Assembly (NCBI GenBank): GCA_937959285.1
Contig: CALGAR010000003.1
Span: 1-64,000, forward strand
Origin: an uncultured Bryobacterales bacterium
Lineage (GTDB): Bacteria; Acidobacteriota; Terriglobia; Bryobacterales; Bryobacteraceae
Direction: 5' to 3'
Length of the DNA stretch: 64,000 nucleotides
Part shown: piece by piece, positions 34,395-44,179 of the stretch
How the letters are laid out: each line of letters starts with the position of its first letter
Position numbering within the stretch: position 1 is the stretch's first letter
The notes under the pieces: generated by a model
Told to the model about the DNA's origin: nothing
Databases searched by the model: none
What the model saw: the letters and a program-made list of their open reading frames with translations, nothing else
Program-made: the position numbers and the translations under genes

Positions 34395-36713
34395 ATGGAA
34401 ACATCTCTTACGCGAAATACAGGGAACGCAATCGAGAAGAGCGGGAATCGGAGCGTAAGTCTCAGTGACCTGCAAAGGCTCGAGATGAAGCTGGACCGGA
34501 TTCTCGCAACCGCGCTCGGGGATGTCTCTCAGGGGCCGGCAAACACGGACGAGGAATCGAACAGCCTGGTGCAGGCATGGCACGTTCTGTACAGAAAGAA
34601 GTGGATCATTATTGTTGCTTGCCTGTTCTGCGGTCTTGCCGGTTACCTGATCAGCCGCGTCCAGTCTCCCATGTACGAAGGGCGAGCACTGCTTGAAATA
34701 CTGGAGCCGAACGACAACCCGCTCAAGACCGAACGCAACCTGTCCGAAGGAGTCAATTTCTCGCAGGACACCTATATTCAAACCCGCGTCGATCTCCTGA
34801 AGAGCGACTCCGTCGTGAGACGTGCCCTCCCGCAACTGGAGGCCCATCGCCACCTCCTTCTCCCGGCGCGGACGAGCCTTGCTGCGCTGTTAGGCCTGAG
34901 CGAAGGGGAGGAGATTAAGAAGGATGAGACGTTAGAGCTCATTGAAGCGATCCAGAACAACATGAAGATCCGCCCCCATCGGGGAACTACTCTGGTGGAG
35001 CTCTTCTTCTATGCTCGGGATCCGAACCTGGCCGCCAAGGCCGCCAATGTCCTCGCGAATGAGTTTATCGCGCAGGAGCTGGAGGTCCGACGGCAATCCA
35101 GCCTTCGAACCAAGGAGTGGCTCGCCAGCGAGCTCGACGCCCAAAAGCAGAAGCTCGAGGAATCCGAAAATCGACTGCATGCCTATGCGCAATCGGCCGG
35201 CCTGATGATGATGGGCGGCAAGGACAACATTGCGGAAGAGAAACTTCGCAGGTTGGAAGAGGATCTCACCAAGGCGCAGGCCGTCAGAATCGAAAAGCAA
35301 GCCCGCTATGAGGCGGCCAAAGAGAATCCGGTAGAAGCTCTCCCTGCATCCATGACCGCCGGCGCCCTGAACGAATATCAGGTGAAGCGCACGGAGCTGC
35401 GGCGTGAGCTTGCGGATCTGACCGCCCTTTATACGCCCGATCACTACCGGGTGCGCCGCGTCAAAGCGCAGATTGATGAGCTCGAGGCTGCGATCGCCAA
35501 AGAGCGCGCCGAGATTGTGGAACGGGCGCGAAGCGATTACGAAGCAGCTCTGGCGATCGAGCAACGGCTGGCCGCGTTGTACAAGCAGCAGTCCGGGCTC
35601 GTGTCGTCGCAGGGCGAAAAGGCGATCCGCTACAACGTGCTGCAGCGCGAGGTAGAAACGAACCGGAATCTTTACAACGCGATGCTGCAGGGAGTGAAGG
35701 AGGCGGGTGTGAACGGAGCACTTAGGGCGGCATCTGCGCGCATCGTCGACGCGGCTTCCCCTCCGAAGTCCCCTTCCCGTCCAAGGCCTGTATTGAATGT
35801 TGCCTTCGGCATCCTTTTCGGCATGTGCTTCGGAGTGGCCATCGTACTCGTAAGCGACCGCTTCGATCGAACCGTCAAAAATCCCGGGGAGCTGTCCCTT
35901 GATATGAATGTGGCCGAGCTTGGCGTGATCCCGGCGTTTGGCGGGCTGGTGTCAGAAGAGACTGTTTCGGCAAGCCTCCTTACGACGGATGGCCCGGGAG
36001 TACGGCGGGCCGTCAGCCCAACGGATCGATGGATGTTTGCAGAAGCCTTTCGCAGCACGCTTACTTCAATCCTCTTTTCCCGTCCCGATAAGGCTCCCCC
36101 GAAAGTGATCGCGGTAACAAGCTGCGGATCCGGTGAAGGAAAGAGCACGGTCGTATCGAGTCTCGGTCTTGCGCTCGCTGAGATCCAGAGGCGCGTTCTC
36201 CTGATCGGCGCAGATCTTCGAAAGCCGAGCCTCCACACGATGTTCGGCATCGATAACGCCCGTGGCCTCAGCGACTGGCTTCGCGAGCAGCCGGGTGATG
36301 ACGAGATGTCGGTTGAGAGCCTCGTCGTCCCCACCAGAGTTCCAGGGATCTTCGTAGTTCCCAGCGGGCCTGGCACAATCAGCCCTGCCAACCTTCTGCA
36401 CTCGCCAAAGATGGCGAAGCTCATCGAGCGCTGGCGTGAAGAGTTTGATATGGTCATTCTCGACACGCCACCGCTGCTACCGTTCGCCGATGCTCGCGTG
36501 CTCGCTCGTCTTTCTGACGGAGTCGTCCTCGTCGTACGATCCGGTCGAACCACAAGAGATGATGTCCGTTCCGCACGTATGCGGCTCCAAAGCGACAACG
36601 TTCGTCTGCTTGGATCTGTCTTGAATGACTGGCACTTCAAGAGCGACAAGTCGTCCTACTTTCATGACTCTCTGCGCTACTACAATCCCAATTCATCGCG
36701 CAGAGCTGTTTGA
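34395..36713 (+). CDS. Wzc-like tyrosine autokinase/chain-length regulator
   Basis: A 772-residue inner-membrane protein. Residues 1-60 are cytoplasmic, then a transmembrane segment (KWIIIVACLFCGLAGYLIS), a Wzz-type chain-length domain with a long coiled coil, and a second transmembrane segment (VLNVAFGILFGMCFGVAIVL). The C-terminal BY-kinase has a Walker A (GSGEGKST near residue 578), Walker A' (LLIGADLRKP) and Walker B (MVILDTPP near 685). The C-terminal tail has only a few tyrosines (SSYFHDSLRYYN). It controls chain length and polymerisation through phosphorylation. The ATG at 34395 starts 13 bp after the Wza-like stop. Confidence 0.95.
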   Translation: METSLTRNTGNAIEKSGNRSVSLSDLQRLEMKLDRILATALGDVSQGPANTDEESNSLVQAWHVLYRKKWIIIVACLFCGLAGYLISRVQSPMYEGRALLEILEPNDNPLKTERNLSEGVNFSQDTYIQTRVDLLKSDSVVRRALPQLEAHRHLLLPARTSLAALLGLSEGEEIKKDETLELIEAIQNNMKIRPHRGTTLVELFFYARDPNLAAKAANVLANEFIAQELEVRRQSSLRTKEWLASELDAQKQKLEESENRLHAYAQSAGLMMMGGKDNIAEEKLRRLEEDLTKAQAVRIEKQARYEAAKENPVEALPASMTAGALNEYQVKRTELRRELADLTALYTPDHYRVRRVKAQIDELEAAIAKERAEIVERARSDYEAALAIEQRLAALYKQQSGLVSSQGEKAIRYNVLQREVETNRNLYNAMLQGVKEAGVNGALRAASARIVDAASPPKSPSRPRPVLNVAFGILFGMCFGVAIVLVSDRFDRTVKNPGELSLDMNVAELGVIPAFGGLVSEETVSASLLTTDGPGVRRAVSPTDRWMFAEAFRSTLTSILFSRPDKAPPKVIAVTSCGSGEGKSTVVSSLGLALAEIQRRVLLIGADLRKPSLHTMFGIDNARGLSDWLREQPGDDEMSVESLVVPTRVPGIFVVPSGPGTISPANLLHSPKMAKLIERWREEFDMVILDTPPLLPFADARVLARLSDGVVLVVRSGRTTRDDVRSARMRLQSDNVRLLGSVLNDWHFKSDKSSYFHDSLRYYNPNSSRRAV

Positions 36714-36779
36714 AACGCATTGCCCCCCTGCGCCACCCTTTAGGCGTTTAGGGAAGCGAGTGATGGACACACGAACAGA

Positions 36780-38228
36780 ATGAACAAGTCGTTGGCACTT
36801 CACCAGTTTCGAGCTCGCATCTGTTTTCTCGCATTCGACCTTTTCGCGCTCGCGCTCTCCTGGAGCGTTACGGTCTACTTGCGCCACTTCCTGAATCCGT
36901 TCTTTCATCTTCAGCTCAGCGTACAGGACGTCCTCGCATCCGCTCCTCCGGTGACCGGCGTCCTTGCTCTCTGGGTTATCGCAGCGCTAAAGATAAGAGG
37001 CAGCGACAACTCTCCTTACGCTTCGCTTGGCAGCAACATTCTGAAGGTGGGACGGCTGGCGCTGTTGGCGAACGTTCTCACCATCGTCGTTACGTTCTTC
37101 TCCAGGGAGTTCGGCGCGGAGATTTCCCGCTCATTCGTCTTGCTGTTTCTCCCGGTAAGCTTCGTCCTGATGATCTGCGGCCGCTACGCAGCTTTGCTCA
37201 CGCTCGCGGCGATCAATCGGAGGCTGCCCTCGTCAGAAAGGGTGGCGGTGATTGGCCATGGTTCGGCAGCGCGGCAAATGGTGCAGACCATCATGAGCAC
37301 AGGCAGTTCCGGTGTAAAACTGACGGGTGTAATCCTGCCGGAATCCGGGGGAGTTGCTTCCTTGGGACCCGTGCCTATTCTTGGCACCACATCCTGCCTT
37401 GCTGAAGTGATTAACCATGCTCAGCTGAACCGTCTTGTCGTGGCACAGGGACACCTGGAAGAGACAGAGCTGGAGAGCTGCGCAAAAGTATCGCGAAGGA
37501 TGGGCGTCATCCTGAACCAGGCGCTCACCGTGCCGGATCGGGACGTAGACCTCCACCTCAACAATCTGTATGGTTTGAAGCTTTTGGAGCTTCGGCCTGT
37601 TGAATTTACCCGATTCCAGGAACTTCTAAAGCGCACGTTCGACGTGATCGCCTCCGCAGCGCTGCTGGTGCTGCTGTCACCCTTGCTCCTGTTCGTGGCG
37701 GCGATCATCCGGCTGACGTCAGAGGGGCCAGCGCTGTACCGCTCCACTCGAGTCGGGCGCGGGGGCCGGCACTTTACGTTCCTGAAATTCCGATCCATGT
37801 ACATCGACGCCGCCGATCGTGCGGCACTCGCAGCGAAGAACGAGAAATCCGGACACCTGTTCAAGATTCGGAATGACCCTCGTGTTACGCCGTTCGGACG
37901 ATTTCTGCGCCGCTGGAGCATAGATGAACTGCCGCAGTTGATCAACGTGCTGCGGGGAGACATGAGTATGGTCGGCCCCCGGCCGTTGCCTGCCGAAGAT
38001 CTTGACCCTGACGGGCAAAGTCGCGAATTCGCGATGTGGGCAGAGCAGCGTTCGCGCGTCCTGCCCGGAATTACCGGCTTGTGGCAGATTCGCGGCCGCA
38101 GTGAACTCGACTTCGAAAACATGGTCGAGCTCGACATCGAGTATATCCGCAACTGGTCAATCACGCTCGACTTCAGGATCCTTCTGGAGACCCCGTTTGT
38201 CCTCATCTCCGGCAGGGGCGCCTACTGA
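36780..38228 (+). CDS. Polyprenyl-phosphate sugar-phosphate transferase (WbaP-like)
   Basis: A 482-residue membrane enzyme that starts repeat-unit synthesis by moving a sugar-1-phosphate onto undecaprenyl phosphate. The N-terminal part has four to five transmembrane helices and a nucleotide-binding-like segment (VAVIGHGSAARQMVQ). The catalytic C-terminal third contains RTFDVIASAALLVLLSPLLL, KFRSMY, DELPQLINVLRGDMSMVGPR and GITGLWQIRGRS, all conserved. It overlaps the flippase start by one base. The first sugar is probably glucose or galactose, but sequence alone cannot decide. Confidence 0.94.
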   Translation: MNKSLALHQFRARICFLAFDLFALALSWSVTVYLRHFLNPFFHLQLSVQDVLASAPPVTGVLALWVIAALKIRGSDNSPYASLGSNILKVGRLALLANVLTIVVTFFSREFGAEISRSFVLLFLPVSFVLMICGRYAALLTLAAINRRLPSSERVAVIGHGSAARQMVQTIMSTGSSGVKLTGVILPESGGVASLGPVPILGTTSCLAEVINHAQLNRLVVAQGHLEETELESCAKVSRRMGVILNQALTVPDRDVDLHLNNLYGLKLLELRPVEFTRFQELLKRTFDVIASAALLVLLSPLLLFVAAIIRLTSEGPALYRSTRVGRGGRHFTFLKFRSMYIDAADRAALAAKNEKSGHLFKIRNDPRVTPFGRFLRRWSIDELPQLINVLRGDMSMVGPRPLPAEDLDPDGQSREFAMWAEQRSRVLPGITGLWQIRGRSELDFENMVELDIEYIRNWSITLDFRILLETPFVLISGRGAY

Positions 38229-39580
38229 TGGAAGGCGAACGAGTCGTGCAAGACAGGCTAACCAATGCCGGAGCGGGTTGGCGGGTCTTCAGCAAAGGAC
38301 CGAGCTTACTGTACTGGGCTCCTAAATGCGCGGTCACACTATTCGACCAGGGGTTAGTATCCGGTTCCAACTTTCTGCTTGGGGTATTGCTGGCCCGGTG
38401 GCTCGGGCCCGAGCAATACGGCATCTATGGCATCGCATTCTCTCTGTTTCTGCTGGCAGCCCAGGTTTACCAGGCGCTTGTGATGGATCCTATGGGCGCA
38501 CTGCAGCCAGCGCTCTATCCGAATCGCCGGCGCTCGTACCTGGGGTCCGTCCTGCAGATTCACTTAATTGCTGGGCTAGTTTTGGTTGTGATCGCGGCCG
38601 CCGCATCGCGGCTGATCCTTTCCACCGATGCAGCCTCTTTGTCCGGCGCTTTTATGGGCCTTGTGCCCGCGCTTCCCTGCGTCCTGTTGTTCTGGTTGTG
38701 CCGCTCCGCGACGTACCTGACCGCATCGCCAGAAGTGGCGGCCGGAGCGTCGGTGATCTACTGTCTCGTGATGATCGCCGGAATGGCTGCGGTGCTAGCG
38801 ATGGGCGTTCTGAGCCCGAAGATGGCTTTCTACATGATGTCGGTGGCGGCGATAGGGGCAACGATATTTCTTGTTGTGAACCTGAGGCCTTCCATGGCCC
38901 TTCACGAGCAGCCGACGGCAGCAGAGGTATGGAGAAACCACTGGAATTATGGCCGCTGGCTACTAGGAACAGCCCTTGTGAGCTGGCTGCAGCTAAGCGG
39001 CCTTGTATTGCTCAGCGGATATCTGCTCGGAGTGAAAGAAGCTGGAGTACTCAATGCGCTGGCTCACCTGTACCTTCCAGTGGCGCACATTATTATGGCG
39101 ATCTCCCGGCTGGCGCTCCCGCACTTCTCTGCGATGCATGCGACCAGCGGAGGGCCCGTCGTGCACGCCGCGATCAAAAAGCTGCTACGCATTACGGTTT
39201 CGGCTGGAGTGCTCTACTGGCTCGCAATCGCGATTTTTCACCGGCAGTTGTTCCACATGCTTTACGGAGAGAAGTTCAACGCCTTCTCTCATCTGGCGCC
39301 GTGGTACGCGTTCATGATCGTGCTTTCTACTGCTACTTTTCCGTTTGAACTTGGACTCCGTGCTTCACGAGCGCCGTCGTCACAGTTTGCAGCTCTCTTC
39401 ATCTCCTCGATCGCGACGTTTTTGGTCGGGGTTCCGGCGATTGCGCTTTGGGGGCTGCCGGGCGTGATTGGCACTATCATGAGCCGGGATCTTCTCCTTT
39501 TGGTCTTAATGGCTCGCCGCTGTTCACGACGGCTCCAGCAAGTCGAGATGACGAATGCCTCTTCTGTCACATGCAGTTGA
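38228..39580 (+). CDS. Polysaccharide flippase (Wzx-like)
   Basis: A 450-residue protein with about 12 transmembrane segments of the MOP/oligosaccharide flippase type, recognisable from the N-terminal pattern LFDQGLVSGSNFLLGVLLAR and a G-P-x-x-YG-IYG entry. It would move lipid-linked repeat units across the inner membrane. The overlap with WbaP upstream and the ligase downstream (26 bp) supports co-translation. Confidence 0.85.
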   Translation: MEGERVVQDRLTNAGAGWRVFSKGPSLLYWAPKCAVTLFDQGLVSGSNFLLGVLLARWLGPEQYGIYGIAFSLFLLAAQVYQALVMDPMGALQPALYPNRRRSYLGSVLQIHLIAGLVLVVIAAAASRLILSTDAASLSGAFMGLVPALPCVLLFWLCRSATYLTASPEVAAGASVIYCLVMIAGMAAVLAMGVLSPKMAFYMMSVAAIGATIFLVVNLRPSMALHEQPTAAEVWRNHWNYGRWLLGTALVSWLQLSGLVLLSGYLLGVKEAGVLNALAHLYLPVAHIIMAISRLALPHFSAMHATSGGPVVHAAIKKLLRITVSAGVLYWLAIAIFHRQLFHMLYGEKFNAFSHLAPWYAFMIVLSTATFPFELGLRASRAPSSQFAALFISSIATFLVGVPAIALWGLPGVIGTIMSRDLLLLVLMARRCSRRLQQVEMTNASSVTCS

Positions 39581-40991
39581 GCAGGCTCCTGAGGCCGGCC
39601 TCAATGCCCGCACTTTGACTGCGAGGCAGCGCAAGCCGGTTCGGCCGCTGCCCTGGCCGGTGCTGCTGTTACTGGCGTACCTGGGGGGCATCACGATTAT
39701 CGGTAAGGGGCCGACTTACCTCGGCTACCCCCCGCTGTTCTGGGGTGAAGTTGTGATGGCAGTGAGCCTGCTTCTGATCGCTCCATTGCGACCGCAGGTT
39801 CAAAGGGCAGACCCGCAGCGCGCTTTCTTGTCTCTGCTCATCGTGCTGTGGCTGGTCCTAGGACTGACACTCACGCTGGTGGGTCTGCCCGAGTGGAAGC
39901 TGGAAGCTCTGCGCGATGCCGCCACCGTTTACTACGCACTTTTCTACTTCGTCGGGCTCGGGCTCGCGGCCCAGGTGCAGATAGCGGATCGGGTCTGGAA
40001 GGTCCTGACGGCCTTCTGGGTGATCGCTCTGATCTGGGGCACGGCCGACCTTTTGAGCGGCAAGCAGCTTTCAATGATGGGACCAGTTCTCCCCTGGCGC
40101 GGTGTGCCGATCCTGTTCAATGCACGCGATGAAACCGGGCAGAACCTGGCGCTCGGCGCGCTCCTGGTGATCGGAACACACATGCTGCGGAAGCAACCAT
40201 TCCTGAAGGTCGCGCTTATCGGTGTCTCGATCATTGGGCTCGGTTCTTTGCTGGGCTCCGAAGGCCGCGCAGTCCGGCTGGGTTTCGTGGCGGCCGTGTT
40301 TGTTCTGGTGGCGCTGTCGTTTGCTCCAAAACCAATCACGATTGCGCGCCGGGCTCGGATGCTGGCGATCACGGCGGTGCCGGTAGCCCTACTTCTCCTG
40401 GTTACGATCCCGGACCTACGCTATAAGGCCCAGCTCGATCGCTTCTCTGAAGAAAGCTTTAGCGAGAAAGAGACGACGGCCTACTGGCGGTTGCTGTGGT
40501 GGGAGCGGCTGCTAGAGGAGGTCGTGGAACGGAATCCGGCCTTCGGATTGGGATTTGGTGAAAGCCTCCATGTCTACCATCCGGCGCTGGAGAATCTGTC
40601 CGACCCGTGGATGCTGCGAGCACCGCACAACATCCACGTGACAGTCCTCGCGCGAATGGGCTTCGTGGGCCTGATGATTTGGATACTGATCCTTGTCTTT
40701 GGGATCGGGACTCTCTTTTTCCGTGTATGGCGCGGCCGGAGCGGAGCTCGCATATGCCCCAAGGCTCGCAGAGAAGAGCTGGCCTTCTGGGTGGCAATGC
40801 TGGTCTACACGATCGTGAACAGCTCATTCGGCGTCTTGATGGAAGGTCCGGTTCTGGGGATTTGGTTCTGGCTGGCGCTTGGCTTCGCTTTCGGCCGGTG
40901 CGGGGACTGGAAGACGGCCCGCGAAAGCTCTCTTCAGCGGCGCAAGGTGATCGCGAGGCTGGCGCTTCTTGAGGAGGGATACGCAGCGTGA
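39555..40991 (+). CDS. O-antigen ligase/polymerase (Wzy/WaaL-like)
   Basis: A 478-residue membrane protein with about 10-12 helices. The RAPHNIHVTVLARMGFVG segment near residue 355 is the conserved periplasmic loop/helix of WaaL/Wzy-type enzymes. It could polymerise repeat units or ligate the glycan. Since the locus has a Wzc-like kinase, polymerase is more likely, by inference. It overlaps both neighbours. Confidence 0.85.
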   Translation: MPLLSHAVEQAPEAGLNARTLTARQRKPVRPLPWPVLLLLAYLGGITIIGKGPTYLGYPPLFWGEVVMAVSLLLIAPLRPQVQRADPQRAFLSLLIVLWLVLGLTLTLVGLPEWKLEALRDAATVYYALFYFVGLGLAAQVQIADRVWKVLTAFWVIALIWGTADLLSGKQLSMMGPVLPWRGVPILFNARDETGQNLALGALLVIGTHMLRKQPFLKVALIGVSIIGLGSLLGSEGRAVRLGFVAAVFVLVALSFAPKPITIARRARMLAITAVPVALLLLVTIPDLRYKAQLDRFSEESFSEKETTAYWRLLWWERLLEEVVERNPAFGLGFGESLHVYHPALENLSDPWMLRAPHNIHVTVLARMGFVGLMIWILILVFGIGTLFFRVWRGRSGARICPKARREELAFWVAMLVYTIVNSSFGVLMEGPVLGIWFWLALGFAFGRCGDWKTARESSLQRRKVIARLALLEEGYAA

Positions 40992-42232
40992 AGATTCTCG
41001 TGCTGCATAACCGGTACCGGCAGCCGGGGGGAGAGGATGCCGTCTTCCAAGCGGAGACGGAGCTGTTGCGATCTCAAGGACATGAAGTTCACGCTGAAGT
41101 GTGCGATAACGAGGCCGGAAGCGGGATTCGAGGGTTTGTCGCGCTTACGGCAGGGGCCGCGTGGTCGCCATCCTCCTATCGGAGGGTCAGGCAAATTTGC
41201 CGGGACTTCCGCCCGGATGTCGCTCACATTCACAACTTTTGGATGCGGCTGTCGCCTTCAGTACACAGCGCCTGCCGCGCCGAGGGAGTCCCTGTCGTCC
41301 AGACGCTCCACAACTACCGTCTCATTTGCGCGGGGGCGGGACTGCTACGAGAGGGTAAAGTTTGCGAAGACTGCGTCGGGAAACTGCCGTGGCGAGGCGT
41401 AGTGCACCGCTGCTATCGAAGCTCATTCAGCGCATCCGCCACCGTCACGGGCATGATCGCTGTGACACGGCTGTTGGGAACCTGGCGCCCGAACGTCGAC
41501 GCGTTTATCACGCTATCCCGGCAGGCGCGCGAGGTCTTCATTCGCGGAGGTCTCTCTCCGGACCGGATCTTCGTGAAGCCGAACTTTACGCGGGATCCGG
41601 GCGAGAGCCCGACGCGCCCCTCACAAAGCCGGATGTGTCTTTTTGCGGGCCGGCTGTCGGAAGAAAAAGGAGTACGGTACCTCCTGGATGCGTGGGCACT
41701 GGTGAGGAAGAAAATCACGGCAAACCTTGTGATCGCAGGTGACGGACCCGAGCGCCCGTACTTGGCAGCTCACTCGCAGCACCTCGGCTTGAGGAGCGAT
41801 GAGGTTCGCTTTCTTGGGTATCAGCGGCCGGCAGAAATCGGCAGGTTGCTGGAGCAATGCCGCATGCTCGTCATGCCTTCCATTTGGCGGGAACCATTCG
41901 GCCTTTCCTTGATCGAAGCGTTCGCGCGGTCACGTCCTGCCGTCGCGTTCTCGATCGGCGCTCCAGCTGAGCTCATTCCGGAAGGTCACGCCGGATTTGT
42001 GTGTCCGCCGGGGGACGTGGACGGACTGGCCCAGCACATTTACCGCATTCTGTCGGACGATGACCTGGCGGATCGCATGGGCGCTTCCGCCCGTCTTCAT
42101 TACCTTCGGCACTTTACGCCGGAAACGAACTACGGCATGCTTCTGTCCATTTACCGGCATGCAATCGACAGGCGAGTAAATCAGGCGTCGAAGAACGCGC
42201 TCGCATTGATGGCTGGTCCTGAAAAGCAATGA
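40988..42232 (+). CDS. Glycosyltransferase family 4
   Basis: A 414-residue GT-B enzyme. N-terminal KILVLHNRYRQPGGEDAVFQ and VAHIHNFWMRLSPSV, then CLFAGRLSEEKGVRYLLDAW and MPSIWREPFGLSLIEAFARS as the nucleotide-sugar site. The GTG start overlaps the ligase stop (GTGA) and the stop overlaps the next start (ATGA). Donor and acceptor unknown. Confidence 0.9.
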   Translation: MKILVLHNRYRQPGGEDAVFQAETELLRSQGHEVHAEVCDNEAGSGIRGFVALTAGAAWSPSSYRRVRQICRDFRPDVAHIHNFWMRLSPSVHSACRAEGVPVVQTLHNYRLICAGAGLLREGKVCEDCVGKLPWRGVVHRCYRSSFSASATVTGMIAVTRLLGTWRPNVDAFITLSRQAREVFIRGGLSPDRIFVKPNFTRDPGESPTRPSQSRMCLFAGRLSEEKGVRYLLDAWALVRKKITANLVIAGDGPERPYLAAHSQHLGLRSDEVRFLGYQRPAEIGRLLEQCRMLVMPSIWREPFGLSLIEAFARSRPAVAFSIGAPAELIPEGHAGFVCPPGDVDGLAQHIYRILSDDDLADRMGASARLHYLRHFTPETNYGMLLSIYRHAIDRRVNQASKNALALMAGPEKQ

Positions 42233-43038
42233 TTCAAACCCGCCGCCCCGCACGTCAATCAGTGTTAGGCGTTCAGGTGAGCGCCACGACATATGAGGAA
42301 GTCGTCGCGCACTGCCGTGATTGGATCGCTCGAAAAGGGACGGATCCTGCAAGGTACATATGCGTTACTTCGGTGCACGGGATCATGACAGCCTATCGCG
42401 ACGCCACCTTCCGGGCGATGTTGAACGGAGCCGATATTGTGACACCGGACGGGATGCCCGTAGTCTGGGCAATGCGGTCCTTCGGAGTCCGCGGCCAGCA
42501 GCGTGTTTACGGACCGAATCTGATGCTCGCGCTTTGCGAGCAGGCAGCGGCGCTCGGTCATCGGGTCTTTCTGTATGGCTCTACCGAGGATCGCGTGAAG
42601 GCGCTCATCCTTAAACTGACTAAGCGCTTCCCCGGGCTGACAATCGCCGGCTATGAATGCCCGCCGTTCCGTCCGCTTACGGCCGAGGAGGAGGAAGCTG
42701 CTGCGATGAGGATCCGGGGCTCCGGGGCGGACTTGGTATTCATCGGTTTGAGCACGCCGAAACAGGAGGCGTGGATGGTGCGCATGCGCCGCCGCCTTCC
42801 GGGAATGGTGCTCGTAGGCGTAGGCGCAGCCTTCGATTTCCATGCCGGGACGGTAAGACAGGCGCCGGCATGGATGCAAAACGCCGGCCTCGAATGGCTC
42901 TTTCGACTGCTGATGGAGCCTGGCCGGCTCTGGAAACGGTACCTGTCGATTGTCCCTGTATTCCTGCCATTGTGGGCGCTTCAGAGGGCAGGAGTGCTCC
43001 GCTTTAATGCGGAGGCCGAACACAAAGGCGCCGGCTGA
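42229..43038 (+). CDS. WecG/TagA/CpsF family glycosyltransferase
   Basis: A 269-residue GT26 enzyme. Features: VLGVQVSATTYEEVV, NGADIVTPDGMPVVWAMR, VFLYGSTEDRV, GLSTPKQEAWM and VGVGAAFDFHAGTVRQAP. The family transfers ManNAc(A) or glucose-like residues to lipid-linked acceptors. Here it probably adds an early sugar after the WbaP step. Confidence 0.93.
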   Translation: MIQTRRPARQSVLGVQVSATTYEEVVAHCRDWIARKGTDPARYICVTSVHGIMTAYRDATFRAMLNGADIVTPDGMPVVWAMRSFGVRGQQRVYGPNLMLALCEQAAALGHRVFLYGSTEDRVKALILKLTKRFPGLTIAGYECPPFRPLTAEEEEAAAMRIRGSGADLVFIGLSTPKQEAWMVRMRRRLPGMVLVGVGAAFDFHAGTVRQAPAWMQNAGLEWLFRLLMEPGRLWKRYLSIVPVFLPLWALQRAGVLRFNAEAEHKGAG

Positions 43039-43101
43039 AAAGCCGTTCTGATCGACCCGTTCATTCCATATCACAGGAAGAAAAAGGAGCATCACACCCG
43101 T

Positions 43102-44133
43102 ATGTCCCTTACTGCCACAAACGGTACGCGTGTTCTTGTTACAGGAGCCGGCGGTTTCATCGGCCACCACCTCACCTCGTTCCTGGTCTCCAAGGGATAC
43201 TGGGTCCGGGGCGTCGACATCAAAAAACCCGAATACGAGGAGACAAAGGCGCACGAGTTTCTAGTCCTCGATTTGCGAAAGTACGAGAACTGTTTGGCCG
43301 CGACCAGTGGCATTGATGAAGTGTATGCCCTGGCAGCCAACATGGGCGGAATCGGCTTTATTGAGACTCACAAGGCGGAAATTGTCTACGACAACACGGT
43401 CATCAATCACCACACCATCGAAGCCGCGCGCTTCAATAACGTGAAGCGGTTCCTCTACACTTCGAGCGCCTGCATCTACCCGGGATACCGCCAGCGGGAA
43501 AGCAACGTCACACCGCTACGGGAGGAAGATGCCTACCCCGCAGACGCCGAGGACGGCTATGGGTGGGAAAAGCTCTACATGGAGCGCACGTGCCGCCACT
43601 ATTTCGAAGACTATGGTCTCGAGACGCGAATCGTTCGCTTCCACAACATCTTCGGGCCGCTCGGCACGTACGATGGTGGCCGCGAAAAATCCCCTGCCGC
43701 CATCTGCCGGAAGGTCGCCTTGGCAGAGGACGGAGGCGAAATCGAAGTGTGGGGTGACGGCGAGCAAACCCGCTCCTACTGCTACATCGACGACTGCGTC
43801 GAAGGCATTTACCGCCTGATGCGCTCCTCCTATCATGAGCCGCTGAATCTCGGGCAAGACAGGCTAATCTCGATTAACCAGCTTGTCGACATTGTCGCGA
43901 AGATTGCGGGAAAGACGATCCGCAAACGGCACGATCTGAGCCAGCCGCAGGGAGTGCGCGGACGCAATAGTGACAACACGCGCTTGAGGCAAGTGCTGGG
44001 CTGGGAACCCCGCATCTCCCTGGAGGAAGGGCTGGCGCGTACTTACGAATGGATCAGTGAGCAACTTTGTCTCGCCGGCCGGCTGACGCCTGATCGCGTT
44101 AAAGCTCGTTCCGCCGTGGAGCACGCGCACTAG
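43102..44133 (+). CDS. GDP-mannose 3,5-epimerase-like SDR
   Basis: A 343-residue NAD-dependent epimerase. It follows plant GDP-mannose 3,5-epimerase closely: a Rossmann start (TGAGGFIGHHL), ANMGGIGFIETHKAEIVYDN, SSACIYPGYRQRESNV, the Tyr-x3-Lys pair in YGWEK, RFHNIFGPLGTYDGGREKSP and QGVRGRNSDNT. The enzyme converts GDP-mannose to GDP-L-galactose and GDP-L-gulose. Assignment is by motif recall, not alignment. A strong Shine-Dalgarno (AAAAAGGAG) precedes the ATG. Confidence 0.85.
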   Translation: MSLTATNGTRVLVTGAGGFIGHHLTSFLVSKGYWVRGVDIKKPEYEETKAHEFLVLDLRKYENCLAATSGIDEVYALAANMGGIGFIETHKAEIVYDNTVINHHTIEAARFNNVKRFLYTSSACIYPGYRQRESNVTPLREEDAYPADAEDGYGWEKLYMERTCRHYFEDYGLETRIVRFHNIFGPLGTYDGGREKSPAAICRKVALAEDGGEIEVWGDGEQTRSYCYIDDCVEGIYRLMRSSYHEPLNLGQDRLISINQLVDIVAKIAGKTIRKRHDLSQPQGVRGRNSDNTRLRQVLGWEPRISLEEGLARTYEWISEQLCLAGRLTPDRVKARSAVEHAH

Positions 44134-44179
44134 CTCAAGCCATACGGTTGAAGCCAAGCCCATTCGAAAAGAGGACAGA

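Noticed and set aside
35672..36649. A 325-codon frame antisense to the Wzc-like kinase
   Set aside because: A shadow frame; the plus strand carries intact Walker motifs.
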